Positions 11,951-24,424 are shown, numbered from the stretch's first letter. The stretch: 64,000 bases of DNA from Megachile rotundata (GCF_050947335.1 NC_134993.1:9982001-10046000), one strand, 5' to 3'. Notes: generated by a model from the letters alone, not told the origin. Numbers and translations are program-made.

Positions 11951-13557
11951 ATAAATTTAGGTTACGTGTAACGTTTTGTCTAACATTTTGATATAATTTC
12001 TTCACGTCCCGCCTCTAGAGCCCCCAGCGCAGGAAATTATCGAGCTCCCCAAACTTCTTAAATCTAAAATATAATTTTAAATAGTTTAAATTCCTAAATT
12101 TTTGCACCTACTAAATCTTAAAAATACATTTTTGCACATTTACATATTTTTATCAATGTAAAAAATTATGCAACCAAATATTTCACCCAGAAATATGGTA
12201 CATAAAATTTATTAAAATCAAAACGTGAAATTTGTACCTCGGGGTTATAATAATAATGATGATGATAATATATAATAATTATAATTGCCATTAACGTCGC
12301 AAATATTACAGAACCTCAAAGTGGTAAATCAACCCGAATTTTTTCGGATTTAATATTTTTCGGGTAAACTTAAAAGTCGGCAAACATTTCCACGCTTTTT
12401 GGGATACGGGAAACATTGGAGCGGAAAAAACGGACCTTTGACATTTAGCTCAGCGGATATTTACTCAAAAATTGATTTTTTTTACGACCACTCTATTTTA
12501 ATTACGCTTTTACTTCAAATAACACGAAAATGGAAAATATTTTAATAATAAAGGAACGATGAATTTTGTAATTACTTGCGGTAATCGAAAACTGGGCGCA
12601 CCTTCAATGAAACACGAGTAAAAATTTTTTGAATTATTTTAATATTTAGTGAGAAATTTTAAAGAAGATATCAATTTTCTTATATTAGTAAATTATTAAC
12701 TTGTATTTTTTTTTGTTATTTAAATATTTACAATTTCCATAAATTTCAAAATAAAAAAATTTCTGAAAATAGAAAAAAAATGTCATTGAAAAAATAATAA
12801 AATAAAAATGTAATTAAAATCGTAGAAATTTAACGAAAATCATAATTAAAAATATGAGAAAGTAAAAACAGAAAAGTAAACAGTCATAAAATGTTCCACA
12901 TAAATATCCATTTCATATATCGCCGAGAATTCACCGTTTCCCAACTGTATTTTTCTCAGCACTGAATTCCTGTGCGTTCTACCTGAAAATAATAAAAAAT
13001 AGAGTATCTGTGTTAGAATAGCATAAAAGACACTCTATTTTCTTGAAGAATCACACAACGAAGACCTGTCCTCATTATAAGCCAACAATTCTTCCAATAT
13101 CAAAAATCATCCGTTCCCCGAGTTTTCCTAGTTTTAACAAAATGGAACGAACGGCAGTCTTTCACCTACTCTCGACTCGCTCGGGTTAAGTCTTCAAAAT
13201 AAAAAGTCATCGCTCTAAAGCACCGACTATTGTTCAATCGACCTATATTTCTCTAACCGGGACGAGAACTCAGACAATCTCTCGGAAAACACACTTCCTG
13301 TGCGTCGTTATACATCGTATCAACCAAATAATTATCATAATGAAAGAGATACAAACTTCTTTGTCCGGAAAATGTAACCTGTTCGGCAGCCATCTTGTTT
13401 GGGAGGAACCATTTTGTTTTTGATGGGGATTCGGTGGAACGGGTGATATGAAGGTTTTAGGGAGGAAGAAGAAAGAAGAGAGATTTTTGAAAGCTTTGTT
13501 TCTTGATTTTGAGGAATTTTTGAGGGTGTAAGGGATTTTTTAATGTTTCAGATTTGG
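11951..13557. other. AT-rich unique sequence with a small GC-richer patch
   Basis: It includes a GAT/AAT run near 12250 and long A/T tracts at 12650-12880. 13040-13450 is less AT-rich. No open frame or RNA gene was recognised. Confidence 0.5.
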
Positions 13558-13860
13558 GAAGATCTTGATTTCTAAATTTCGGACTTTCTGAATTTCTGAA
13601 TTTCTGAACTTTTAAATTTCAAAATTTTCAAATTTTCCAATATCTAAATTTTCCAGTTTCCAAACCTTACAATTTAAAAATTTTCCAATTTCCAAATTTA
13701 AAAATTTTACAATTTCCAAATTTCCAAATTTCCAAATTTTCCAAATTTTCCAATTTTCCAATTTCCCAACTTCCAAATTTTCCAATTTTACAACTTCTCA
13801 ATATCCCAATTTTCCAATTTCCCAGTTTCCAATTTTCCAATTTCCAAATTTCTAAATACC
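13558..13860. repeat. Simple array of AAATTTCC/CAATTTTC octamers
   Basis: Imperfect 8-bp steps of the AAATTTCC, AATTTTCC and AATTTCCC type run through this segment. Confidence 0.75.
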
Positions 13861-14130
13861 TTAAATCTTACAAAATTCGTAAAGTCACACATTCGTAAAT
13901 TCGATAATTCGTAAATTCGATAATTCGTAAATTCGATAATTCGTAAATTCGATAATTCGTAAATTCGATAATTCGTAAATTCGATAATTCGTAAATTCGA
14001 TAATTCGTAAATTCGATAATTCGTAAATTCATAAATTCACGGATTCGTAAATTCGATAATTCGATAATTCGATAATTCGTAAATTCATAAATTCACGGAT
14101 TCGTAAATTCGTAAATGATGAATGTGTAAA
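13861..14130. repeat. 16-bp array of AATTCGAT + AATTCGTA
   Basis: Between about 13893 and 14030 the two octamers alternate almost without error for eight to nine 16-bp units. The array then degenerates with ATTCATAAATTCACGG inserts that themselves repeat twice. Confidence 0.9.
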
Positions 14131-14400
14131 TGCACAGATTCGCAAATTCATGAATCCCTAAATATCTTACATCTCTACATCTCTAAATCCCTACACCCCT
14201 AAATCTCTACATCCTTAAATCTCTACACACCTAAATCTCTACATCCCTACATCCCTAAATCCCTAAACCACAAAATCCCTACATCCCTAAATCCCTAAAT
14301 CCCTACGCCCCTACATCCCCACATCCCTAAATCCCTACATCTCTACATCCTTACATCCCTAAATCCCTAAATCCTCAAATCCCCAAATCCGCAAATTCCC
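14131..14400. repeat. Array of CTAAATCC/CTACATCC octamers
   Basis: Near-perfect 8-bp steps, mixing CTAAATCC, CTACATCC, CTACATCT and CTACACCC. Confidence 0.85.
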
Positions 14401-15060
14401 AACCTAAAAATCTTGCTCCCCCAAAAACAAAAAAAATTCATAAATTCGAAAATCACCAAAATCCACGATAAAAAACCTCATAGCCCAAGAAGCACGAAAA
14501 ATGTAAATATTTAAACAGTAAATTACTGTATCCTTCCAGAAAAATGAAATTAAAACACGCTGCCCGGGGCAAATGCCCCGTTTGCCCGACGTCAACAGCG
14601 GTACCGAACATCTTCAACTTCTCTTTTCACTCGCGAAAGAAACAACAAAGCAGAAAGTATGTAGTTTCGCAGACAACAGAAGTCGTAAAGGACGCTTTCA
14701 GTGCTTTCGCAGAACCTAATAAAGCTGCAAGCATGTTTTATCTTGTCGTTTTCGCTGACTCTATTCGCCATGCTTTCCTTACCGTAAAATTTTCAAGCAT
14801 AAAGCTTATTACAACCGTTAAGAGCTTCTTTGATCCGGGAATGCTAACCTTTCTCACTATTATCGTTTCAACTTCTGAATTTGTGAATCATCTGTTTAAT
14901 TATTCGCTTAATTATACTTTCCATTATCTTTCCGGTTGTTTATTTAGTTATACTTTAATTATCTGCTAATGGGTATTATTAGATTATGTATTAAATCATT
15001 CGTTATATCATCTATCAAATTATCTATTAAATCATCTATAAGATCATATGTTCTATCATT
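14401..15060. other. Unique sequence
   Basis: A 141-codon plus-strand frame (14544-14969) is the longest non-repetitive one outside the receptor. It lacks recognisable domains, its second half is rich in F, L, S and T, and no promoter or splice context supports it. I do not call it a gene. A TTAAATCATCTAT-type short repeat closes the region. Confidence 0.4.
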
Positions 15061-16490
15061 GGAAATTTGGAATTAGGGATTCGAAAATTCTAATTGGAAA
15101 AAGTCGAACCGTGCACAGAAAAGTGCATAAAAAGTGGTTACTTGGTAACTTCGTACCTTGATGACTTGGTTACTTGGTAACTTGATACCTTGATAACTTG
15201 GTAACTTGGTAACTTAGTAACTTGATAACTTGGTAACTTGATAACTTGGTAACTTCATAACTTGGTAACTTGATACATTGATACCTTGGTTACTTAGTAA
15301 CTTGATACATTGATAACTTGGTTACTTGGTAACTTGATACCTTGACAACTTGGTAACTTGATACCTTGACAACTTGGTAACTTAGTAACTTCATAACTTG
15401 GTACCTTGATACATCGATACCTTGGTTACTTGGTAACTTGATACATCGATACCTTGGTTACTTGGTAACTTGATACATCGATACCTTGGTTACTTGGTAA
15501 CTTGATACCTTGATAACTTGGTTACTTGGTAACTTGATACCTTAATAACTTGGTAACTTGATAGCTTGATAACTGATAACTTGATTACTTGATAACATGG
15601 TTACTTAATACCTTGACAACTTGGTAACTTGAAAGCTTGATAACTTGCTAACTTGGTTACATGGTTACTTGGTTATTTGGTTATTTGGTAACCTGATAAC
15701 TTGGTTACTTAGTTATTTGGTAACTTGACACCTTGATAACTTGATTACTTGGTAACTTGGTACCTTAATAACTTGGTAACTTGATAGCTTGATAACTTGA
15801 TAACTTGATAACTTTATAAATTCATAACTTGATATCTTGATAACATGGTTACTTAATACCTTTATAACTTGGTAACTTAGTAACTTGACAATTTGGGAAC
15901 TTGATAACTTGGTAACTTGGTAACTTGATACCTTGACAACTTAGTAAATCGATAACTTGATAACTTGATAACTTAGTAATTTAATAACTTGGCAACTTGA
16001 TATCTTGGAAACTTGACAGCTTGGAAATTGAATACCTTGGAAACTTGATAGCTTGGAAACTTGATATCTTGGAAACTTGATACTTTGGAAACTTGATGTT
16101 TTGTAAACTTGATACCTTGTAAACTTGATATCTTGGAAACTTGATACTTTGGAGACTTGATACCTTGGAAACTTGATATCTTGGAAACTTGGTACCTTGT
16201 AAACTTGATATCTTGGAAACTTGATACTTTGAAAACGTGATAATTTGGTAACTTGATATCTTGTAAACTTGATACCTTACAAACCTGATAACTTGGAAGC
16301 TTGATAACTTTGAAACTTGATACTTTGGAAACTGATACCTTGATATCCTTGGTAACTTAATAACTTGATAACTTGGTAACAGCATGCCTTCATATCTTTT
16401 AAACTTGATACCTTGTAAACTTGGAAATTTGGAATTAGGGATTTCAAAATTCTAATTGAAAAAAGTCGAACAATGCATAAAAAGTGAATC
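15061..16490. repeat. CTTGGTAA/CTTGATAC octamer array flanked by 65-bp direct repeats
   Basis: From about 15135 to 16400 the sequence steps by 8 bp: CTTGGTAA, CTTGATAC, CTTGATAA, CTTGGTTA. It changes near 16000 to CTTGGAAA + CTTGATAT. The left edge (15061-15135) and right edge (16424-16485) are copies of the same unique word, starting GGAAATTTGGAATTAGGGAT and ending in GCATAAAAAGTG, in direct orientation. Confidence 0.92.
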
Positions 16491-17699
16491 AAACCTCAAC
16501 CATATAAAGTTCATATTATTCAAAATGAGATATTGTTTAAATATCCAACATTGTTAAATAATCGATCAATCCCAATACGGTTATGCTTAATTATTATTAT
16601 TACAAAGCCTTGTAAATAATAATTAGCATACAGCGTATCTTGAACTTTAGGACAATATGTGCATTTAATTGGTACCGCGCTTAATTGGTAACGTTTCATT
16701 AACTTATTTTAATACAAAGTCTTTCATTTCATTCCGCGAATAATTAACTGGCAATATTCATAACATAAATGCCCGGTGGAATTGGTTCAAGTGTCTCCGA
16801 ACCACGTTCCACTCGTTGCTTATTATAAACAAACAATGGAAATTGAGAATATTATCTGGTGGACTCGTCAGTTGCATGTCTTCATTGCTACTTTGTGCAT
16901 TTCATTAAAGTCACAAATTAAACAATTTCCATATTTGCAAGTTTGAAATTTCAAAAATAGAAATATTTATAAATTTGTAAAATTGTAATTTGAAAGATGA
17001 AAGAAAATTGAAAGCTATTATGAAAATTATAAATTAGTGGAATTAAAAGATTACCTTTCGTTGAAATACTCCCTCTTGTACGACAATTCATGGACGGCTG
17101 TTGACGGCAGAGTCAAGTATCCCGTCTGAAGCGACTTTAAATTTCCCGGGCACGGTACATTAAGCTTTCGGATTTGCATTTCTAGTTTTGCTATCTTCAG
17201 CTCGATTAAATTTACGTTTTTAGCAGATAGTTCTCCCGTTACGGATAAGTCGTCGGATCTCGTGCATTCGTCGTGCAGCTTTTACAAGATTAATATTTGG
17301 ATTTTAGGTCTCTCATCTACTTATATTAAACTTGGGGATTTTACGTTCCCGCTTCCTTTTCCTCTCTCCGTATCGTATTAAATGTAGATTTCGAGCCTTT
17401 CCCTCGTTCCACTAAAGTTTCGTGTTTGTCTAGTACCTCTTACATTACAAACAGACTTTATACCTGCTTCTACTACATTGAACTCGCAAATTCCGCCGCT
17501 CCTTTGTTCCCTTTAAACTTCTACTTATAATGGTGGACCCTCCTTTCATCGTATTAAGCTTTTACCATTCGCCTCTATCTCCTCTAATCGATGCACGCGT
17601 TTTGTTTACTGGATCGAACTTTACCTTTGTATCTTCCTTAATATCGCTTCAAATTAAATCGATACACGTGGGTTTGGGTGATTTGTTCGTTTGCATAGG
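16491..17699. other. Unique sequence
   Basis: AT-rich, with a GC-richer segment at 17060-17480. No gene was recognised. The minus-strand frames are either satellite read-through or lack domains. Confidence 0.45.
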
Positions 17700-19380
17700 C
17701 TGCCATTTTGTTGTACCACTGGCCATCGAATACTACGTAAAATTTCACTTTTGTGGTTTTAATTATGTTGCATATGGATAATTGTTTTAAGTCAAAATTA
17801 TTACTGAACACTTTTGACGCATTCGTGACGCACTTTGGTCGCACTCGTGACGCACTCTTGACGCATTCGAGACGCGCTTTTGACATATTCGTGACGAACT
17901 CATGACACACTCGTGACACACTCTTGACGCATTCGAGACACATTCGGGACGCACTCGAGATAATTTTTGACATAATCGTGACGCACTCTTAATACACTCG
18001 TGACGCACTTTTAATACATTTGTGATGCACTCATCATGAATTTGAGACACACCCTTGATGCACTCGAGACGCACTCTTGACACATTCATGACGCACTCGA
18101 GACAACTTTTGACATAATCGTGACGCACTCTTAATGTATTCGTGACGCACTCTTGACGAACTCTTGACGTTCCTATGACGTTCCTATGACGCACTCTTGA
18201 CGCACTCTTGGCGTCGCTATGACGCACTCTTGACGTCCCTATGACGCACTCTTGACGCAGTCTTGACGTCCCTATGACGCACTCATGATGCACTTGTGAC
18301 GCACTACTGACGGATACGTGACACACTCCTAACGCACTCTTGACGCACCTCTGACGAACTTCTGACGCACCCTTGACGCACTCCTGACTCACTCTTGATG
18401 CAATCTTAACCCATTCATGACGCAATCTTTACGCATTCGTGACGCACTCGTGACGCACTTTTGTCGTATTCGTACCTCAGCTGTGATCAATTTTACTCGA
18501 ATATTTTACATTTCAGACTTCAAGTCCAATTTGCATGGTCAACGCATAATACCAAGTTGACATAACATTTCAACTTTCTTTGTTTTAATATTGTAGTGAT
18601 TATTTACGCACCTGACAAATCATAGTGCAAGGATACCATTCACAATCATACCATTCGATAGGTATGTGACGCACTTCATATACAATCTGGCCATCGAATT
18701 AGGACCACGTAAAATTTCACTTTTATGGCTGTAACATTGATGGCTATAGCAGCCTTAAGACTATTGATGTAAGTAAGCTAAAAACGTGGATACTAACAGT
18801 TATGATTCTGATAATGGCTGTAACAATTATGGTGATGATGATGGCTATAATAGCTTGACTATAACAGCCTTAAGACTATTGATATAGGGAAGCTGGAAAT
18901 GTGACTGCTGTGATGATGTGGATCACGGGTATGACTATTATACAGTCCCTGGCCATCGAATTACCACGTACGAAAATTTCACTTGTATGGCTATAATTAT
19001 GTCACACATGGAAAATTGTCTTAGGTCGAAATTATTACTAAATACGTTGGTAACATATGCATAGCAATTTGTTACCGTGATAATAAATTGCGTGGGTGAT
19101 GAGCGATTTAGGGTGCGAGCGTTTACGTTAGGAGTATCGATGGCGCTAGAGGTGAAATTTGAACGCCATAGAAAATGTCTGCCTACTCCAAGACTAGTTT
19201 ACAACTTCCACATTATCCGAGTTGGAAAGAATTTCAGATATTTAGGAAAATAACGAAGACATGAAACATATGATCAATGTATACGTAACATGTCCTAATA
19301 ACATACATCATTGCAATTTGACCTTTTAATGAAAACTTGAAAAATTTCCAAAATTTATACCGTTAATGGCCAGGGACTGC
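17700..19380. mobile_element. Compound repeat element, copy A, with internal 11-bp satellite
   Basis: In order: a module of about 110 bp (TGGCCATCGAATACTACGTA to TTACTGAACACTTTTGACGC), then an 11-bp satellite TGACGCACTCT and variants (17810-18470), then a unique-looking block of about 810 bp that recurs at 37468-38281 almost unchanged. That block includes a second, partial (about 18687) and a third (about 18945) copy of the module. The whole arrangement recurs at 36560-38281. The last part is bounded by a 14-bp inverted repeat (18943-18956 and 19366-19379). Confidence 0.82.
18943..19379. mobile_element. 437-bp candidate MITE with 14-bp terminal inverted repeats
   Basis: CAGTCCCTGGCCAT at 18943-18956 is a perfect reverse complement of ATGGCCAGGGACTG at 19366-19379. 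The left flank is TA and the right flank CA, close to the TA target duplication expected for Tc1/mariner-type insertions. There is no transposase frame inside. The copy in the second compound element has the left end but stops at 38281 before the right end. Confidence 0.6.
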
Positions 19381-20944
19381 ATGTTTGGTTATAGAAAATG
19401 GAAAAAGTTTCGAATTTTTATAAAGTTGAAATTAAACCGATAGCTCTTAAGACAAAGTTATACGTCGTTTAGTTATAAAATATGGGATTGGGAAGTTTCA
19501 AATTTTTTGGAAGTTAGCGAGCTCGAAAACTTTCTAACATTTTATTCATGGAATTTTCGTGTTGGCAAAATGGACTGTTCTTGAGCTTCGGAAGATTTCG
19601 GAACTTGTTTTGTTATGTACCGCGAGATACTTAGCACTTGCAGAAGTTGCGAGATTTACAAATTGTTAATCGCAGAAGTTTGGTAGCTTTTCGATTTGGG
19701 ATTTGAGAAGTTTGGTAATTTTTAGAACAATGTGCTTATAAGTTTTGAAATTCTGGAATATGAAAATTTTCAAATTCAACAATTACAAATAAAATTAAAC
19801 TTTTGAGAATCCTTAAAATTCTAAAGATGGCCCAAATTTTCCAAACTTCAAAAATTCCCAAAATTTAAAAAATTTCAGAACCTCAAAAATTCCTGAAATT
19901 CCAAAATTATCAAAATTCCCAAAAACCCAAAGATCCAACCCTGCAACACTAAAAGAAAAAATGTGTAACTTTCGAAATCTCCAACAACATAAACATCGAA
20001 ATCCCAACATTTCTAGCATTCAAAACGCATAAAGTTTCCAATTGCCGCGTTTTCAACTTCTTAACTCGTGAAAGTATTCGCAAGCTGTGAGTTATCAGTG
20101 TTAGTATTTCAGATGCTGCAATTTTTAGATCTCCTCCGTGCACGGAATACCATTATCTTTTCTCCTTTTTAAAGGCACCGTAACGGTTGACCTTTTTTCA
20201 TTCATAGAACTCCCTGTTTATAGAACGCCTTCGATACTCTTTATTATTCAGATTCGCACACGTCGCTCGCCCCTCTCGCGGAGAAAATTGCGAAAAAAAG
20301 AGGCTGTATTATCTCGGAAAGCATGCTGGACTGGACTGGTTTCGTTGAAAAAATTTTCATGAATTCCGTGACTGTCTTATTAAACTTTAGACAGATAAAG
20401 GGAACAAAGTTCCTACCTATTCTTATCGGGCTTTATAAAAATTCATGATTCTCGGATAGTAACGCACGAACGGATAGTTACGAACCTCTCTAACATGCAT
20501 TTGCTGTGTGCCGAAAAAAAAAGAATTTGTTCTGTCAGGTATCACGAGAACTTTTACCAGAACTACCGTTTTCTAAGAGCCTCCTTTGTTTAAAGAATTG
20601 CTCGGAATATTCTTCTGAAATTTCAGAAACTTTCGAGGTTCACGGTATAATTTTACGGAAGCAAAATGCTTGTTAAAAGGTTAATCTTCCTGGCTTCCAA
20701 CTTTTTTTCTTTGTTGAAGTCTTTACTTCAATACGAAGCAATTTTTGAGGATTATATTTTTCCTACGTTATATTTTAGCAAACAAATATATTTTAGTTAC
20801 ATTGTACTTTTTAAAGGTACACTTTTAAATAAGTTTCGATATAAGACAAATACTTATTATTAACTATAAACAATTAGACACGCAAAATCTAATAGTATTT
20901 ATCACCTACTTACATTATTATAATATATTATAGTACAGTAGCAA
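19381..20944. other. Unique sequence
   Basis: AT-rich, with a fragmentary AAATTCC-type low-complexity patch at 19800-19940 and a GC-richer patch at 20040-20350. No gene was recognised. Confidence 0.45.
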
Positions 20945-21158
20945 GCTCATTATGCGCAGACGTCTACTGCGCAGGCTAATTATGCGCAGGAGTCTACTGC
21001 GCACGCTTATTATGCGCAGGAATCTACTGCGCACGCTTATTATGCGCAGGGATCTACTGCGCACGCTGATTACGCGCAGGCGTCTACTGCGCAAGCTTAT
21101 TATGCGCAGTCGACTACTGCGCACGCTAATGATGCGCAGTCGACTACTGCGCACGATA
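20945..21158. repeat. 30-bp satellite placing TGCGCA every 15 bp
   Basis: Seven 30-bp units. The palindrome TGCGCA starts at 20953 and then every 15 bp to 21148, fourteen positions, with one variant (CGCGCA at 21073). Within each unit TGCGCAG and CTGCGCA form an inverted pair with a 7-base centre. Both strands are open (LLRTLIMRR-type peptides) only because 30 is a multiple of three. Confidence 0.95.
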
Positions 21159-21999
21159 CTGATAGAATATAATAATAAGGATACGTAATATTCACGTATT
21201 TTATTATAGTAATCCCTAGATCCATATAAAGCTTACATACACAAACAAAAGAAACTCTCAATCACAAATATTTCGGTTCAATTAATTCCACTATTTACCT
21301 ACGCACGCACGACCGAAGCGATCTGCATTTTTCCCTTTTGTTTCGTTCCCATCGGCTGTAACGGAATTGAACGATGATTTGTTTTACGATTTCCGCGTTG
21401 CATTTTCTAGGATAGTGAACCGGAAGTACCGCAATATTGCCGGATCGAGGCAGAAATGAAACGGTGACGGTGGAATTCGCGCGTTGCGTTTGGGAACGAA
21501 ATAGGGAAGTGCAGGAAACTGTTTCAGGCTTTAGTGATAATTGAATGAGCGAATACTGAATCGCCACGGGATTTGGGGACGATATCGAGTGCACACCTCG
21601 TGCACGTCTCGAAAGTTTCTCGGATTGTTTGAGCAACGGAAAATCGCGGGGAAAAGAAGAGAGCTTTGCCAACGAAACTCTTTTCGCGTCGCGGTAGAAA
21701 ACTAATAATTTCCCGTCTGTCAAGAGTCAAGAGCTTCTCGCCCTCCATCTTGTTAAGGAAGTCTCGTTGCAGCGACGTTGATGGCGCTGCAATTGATTAG
21801 ATTCGTCGATAATCGATCGACAGTTTATTTTTATCCCAGATACCGAGAAATGTGATCTGAATTGCAATTGAGAAATACACGTTCGACATTTTGTATTTGA
21901 TGCTGCAGATAGTTTTAATTCACGCTTCTTTATTTTATATTAAATTTTATGATTTAAATTAAGGTTCAAGTATAAAAAGTTTTAGATTATATTTTAAAT
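21159..21999. other. Unique sequence with a GC-richer island
   Basis: A CpG-containing segment spans 21290-21830. The overlapping minus-strand frames at 21295-21748 show no domain. An AT-rich tail follows. Confidence 0.45.
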
Positions 22000-22505
22000 T
22001 TTCAAGCTTCTAAATTTTTTAATATTTAAATCTCAGATACTCAAGTTTCCAAATTCCCAATTTTTAAATCCTCTGACTTTGAAATTAATAAACCAACAAA
22101 GTAGTAAATTTCTAAATCCTCAAATTCCTAAATTACTAAATTCTCTAAATTCCCCAAATTCCTAAATTTCCAAATTCTCTAAATTCCCCGAATTCTCAAG
22201 ATCCTCAAATTTCCTCAAATTCCCCAAATTCCTCAAATTCCCTAAATTCCCACAATTCTCTAAATTCCCCAAATTCCTAAATTCCTAAAATTCTAAATTC
22301 CCCAAATTCCCAAGATCCTTAAATTTTCCCCAATTCCTTAAATTCCCCAAATTCCCCAAATTCCCTAAATTCCCCCAATTCTCTAAATTCCCTAAATTCC
22401 CTAAATTCCTAAATTCCTAAATTACCCAAATTCCCAAATCCCCAAATCCCCAAATCCCCAAATTCTCCTAAAATCCCCAAAATCCCCAAATTCTCAAACC
22501 CACCC
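22000..22505. repeat. AAATTCCC/AAATTCCT array
   Basis: A mixture of 8- and 9-bp steps (AAATTCCT, AAATTCCCC, AAATTCTCT), with a block containing CAAGATCCT repeated near 22197 and 22312. Confidence 0.85.
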
Positions 22506-23029
22506 TTTAAAATACCTTCTCAGCAACTTCCAAGAAAGCAGTTTAATAAATTAACCAGCGAAGAATAGTGAGGCTTTTCTTTACATCGCCACTTTTCCCA
22601 TAGAACCTAATGCCCGCCACTGTTCCTCCGCCATAATGCTATAGCAATGGCGGTATAATTCTAAGCCAAGCGGATAAATGCGCTTTTAGGCTGCAACAAC
22701 AGTGCTTAACGTGCGTTATACAGCCATTGAGCTTTAAACTCTAAGGGTTAAACGTATCAAACAGAGAGCAACGAATAACAACAACAGCATCAGCTTTTAT
22801 GAGGCAGCTTCACTTCGTCCGACGTAATCGACGTTAGTGTGATGTTTCGTCAAGTAATGCAAAGTATCCGTGAATAATGCATGTGGCCAGGTGTGTTCAA
22901 ACACACACACAGAGAGTAAATCGTATCGTAGCCCGGTGTAGAATGATTCTGAATAAAAAAGTACGTCTAAAATGTGCAATAAACTTTGTTTATCTGCAAC
23001 ATAATTTTCGAGGAAATCGAGGTTAAATA
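22506..23029. other. Unique sequence
   Basis: Mixed composition, with no gene recognised. A CA-rich word lies near 22895-22915. Confidence 0.45.
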
Positions 23030-23762
23030 GACGTTGACTCGAGCACTCAAGTTGCCGGTATTATTGCGAATAATGCAGCGAATTTTTTCCGACTTGTAAC
23101 GATAGCGATTGCAAGCACGTTATGACGAGATACGAAAGCATCCGCTCGACGAGCGTCCATTTTGTATTGCTCGTCAAGATGGCGGCGGTGCCGTTTGTAA
23201 TATTCTGCTGCAGCGGTGTCGCAAGCTCGTGCACGAATCATATCGGTGTATTCGATTGCTGTATCTTGCCGTTATAACAGCTTCGTGCTGCTAATTCTTT
23301 AGTAGAAATGACATGGGCCTTGCGAGATTAACGGTCTTGATTTCGCGTGTGGACGAACAGTTACAAAAATTGGGTAAACTACAAAGCTTGCTGCTGATCG
23401 AGTGCGCGTGTAACGAATATTCTGACTCGATTTTCACGGAAACAGATGTGCGAAGATTTATGGAACCGCTGTATATTTATTTTATGTGGTTTAAGAAAAC
23501 TGTCGGTACGTAGCTAGTCAAAAGATGCGAGTTTTTGTAGTTGGCTCACTCGCAAACGCCTGATGGTATATTTTCGTATTTCAGTGTTCGATAAATGGAT
23601 GAAAGATAACTCTTGATCAATATTAATTATGAACTAGTATTAATTATTAATTTATACGTTACACTGCAAATGATGAAGTTGTAATTTATCCATTTGTTTA
23701 AGTTACGTATTTCAAATTGCGCGCCCTATGACGTGCCGCCATGTTGGAACACGTGACCAATA
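23030..23762. repeat. Dispersed repeat DR2, copy a
   Basis: This block of about 730 bp recurs at 60160-60893 in the same orientation at roughly 95 percent identity by eye. It starts near CGTTGACTCGAGCACTCAAG and ends at ACACGTGACCAATA. Frames on both strands are partly conserved between copies (plus MGLARLTVLI, minus MIRARACD) but have no domain and differ by frame-breaking changes at the ends. No terminal inverted repeat was seen. Confidence 0.85.
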
Positions 23763-24424
23763 ATGGCCGACACAAGAGGTTTTATAATGAATGTTCAATC
23801 TCTTTTCCTTTGAAACTTTCGGAAGAAAAAATTTCCACGTTTAAAACTTTCTCACATAAAATTCCCTGGTTGTATATTTACGGAACACCCTGTACGGAGA
23901 CACGTAGCTTGTAAGTAACACATTAACAGCGGTGCACGTGGTTGGACATTAAACCGATGGAACACTCTTGCTGAGAAAATAGGTCAGGAGTTTTCCGGTT
24001 CTCTCAGCTTTTCCTTCAGAATAGAGGTCGTTTCTTTTGCCGTGACACGGATATGGCCAACCGTTGGTAAATGCCGTATTTTCACCGGTCTGGCCGTGAA
24101 ATAAGACGATTGCAGGGGTACGAGTTGTTCTGTAGTGGGTGCTGTACTTTCCAACTGGTCTCGAACTGTATAAAGCTTACTCGTCACTACACTTTTCCAA
24201 CCTTTACATTCTACAGTTTCCCGTTTTGAACGCTCTGCTCTAAAGTGGAAACCGTCGATACGTAACAACATATACTATTGAAGATATGTACACAGTTGTC
24301 GCGTATTGTGTGACATTGCAAACACCGAAAATACGATACTTTTTGTGGCATGGGAGTGTGATTCAAATAAATTTCGAATTTATCGTGGTGAGAAGTCGGG
24401 AGGTTGGTGAGATAAATGTTGGGA
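23763..24424. other. Unique sequence
   Basis: Contains ACACCCTGTACGG near 23884 and a GC-richer stretch at 23990-24240. No gene was recognised. Confidence 0.45.

Noticed and set aside
14544..14969. 141-codon plus-strand frame outside arrays
   Set aside because: No recognisable domain or family and no promoter, splice or conservation evidence. Likely chance in low-stop sequence.
15061..16490. LTR retrotransposon, because of direct repeats at both ends
   Set aside because: The ends are only about 65 bp, the interior is simple octamer repeat and there are no gag/pol frames, primer-binding site or polypurine tract.
17787..18425. 212-codon minus-strand frame with RQECVKSASRV repeats
   Set aside because: Translation of the 11-bp satellite (33 bp = 11 residues). 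Cysteine periodicity is imposed by the DNA repeat.
20918..21188. Arg/Leu-rich frames open on both strands over the TGCGCA satellite
   Set aside because: The 30-bp period keeps all frames free of stops; no gene context.
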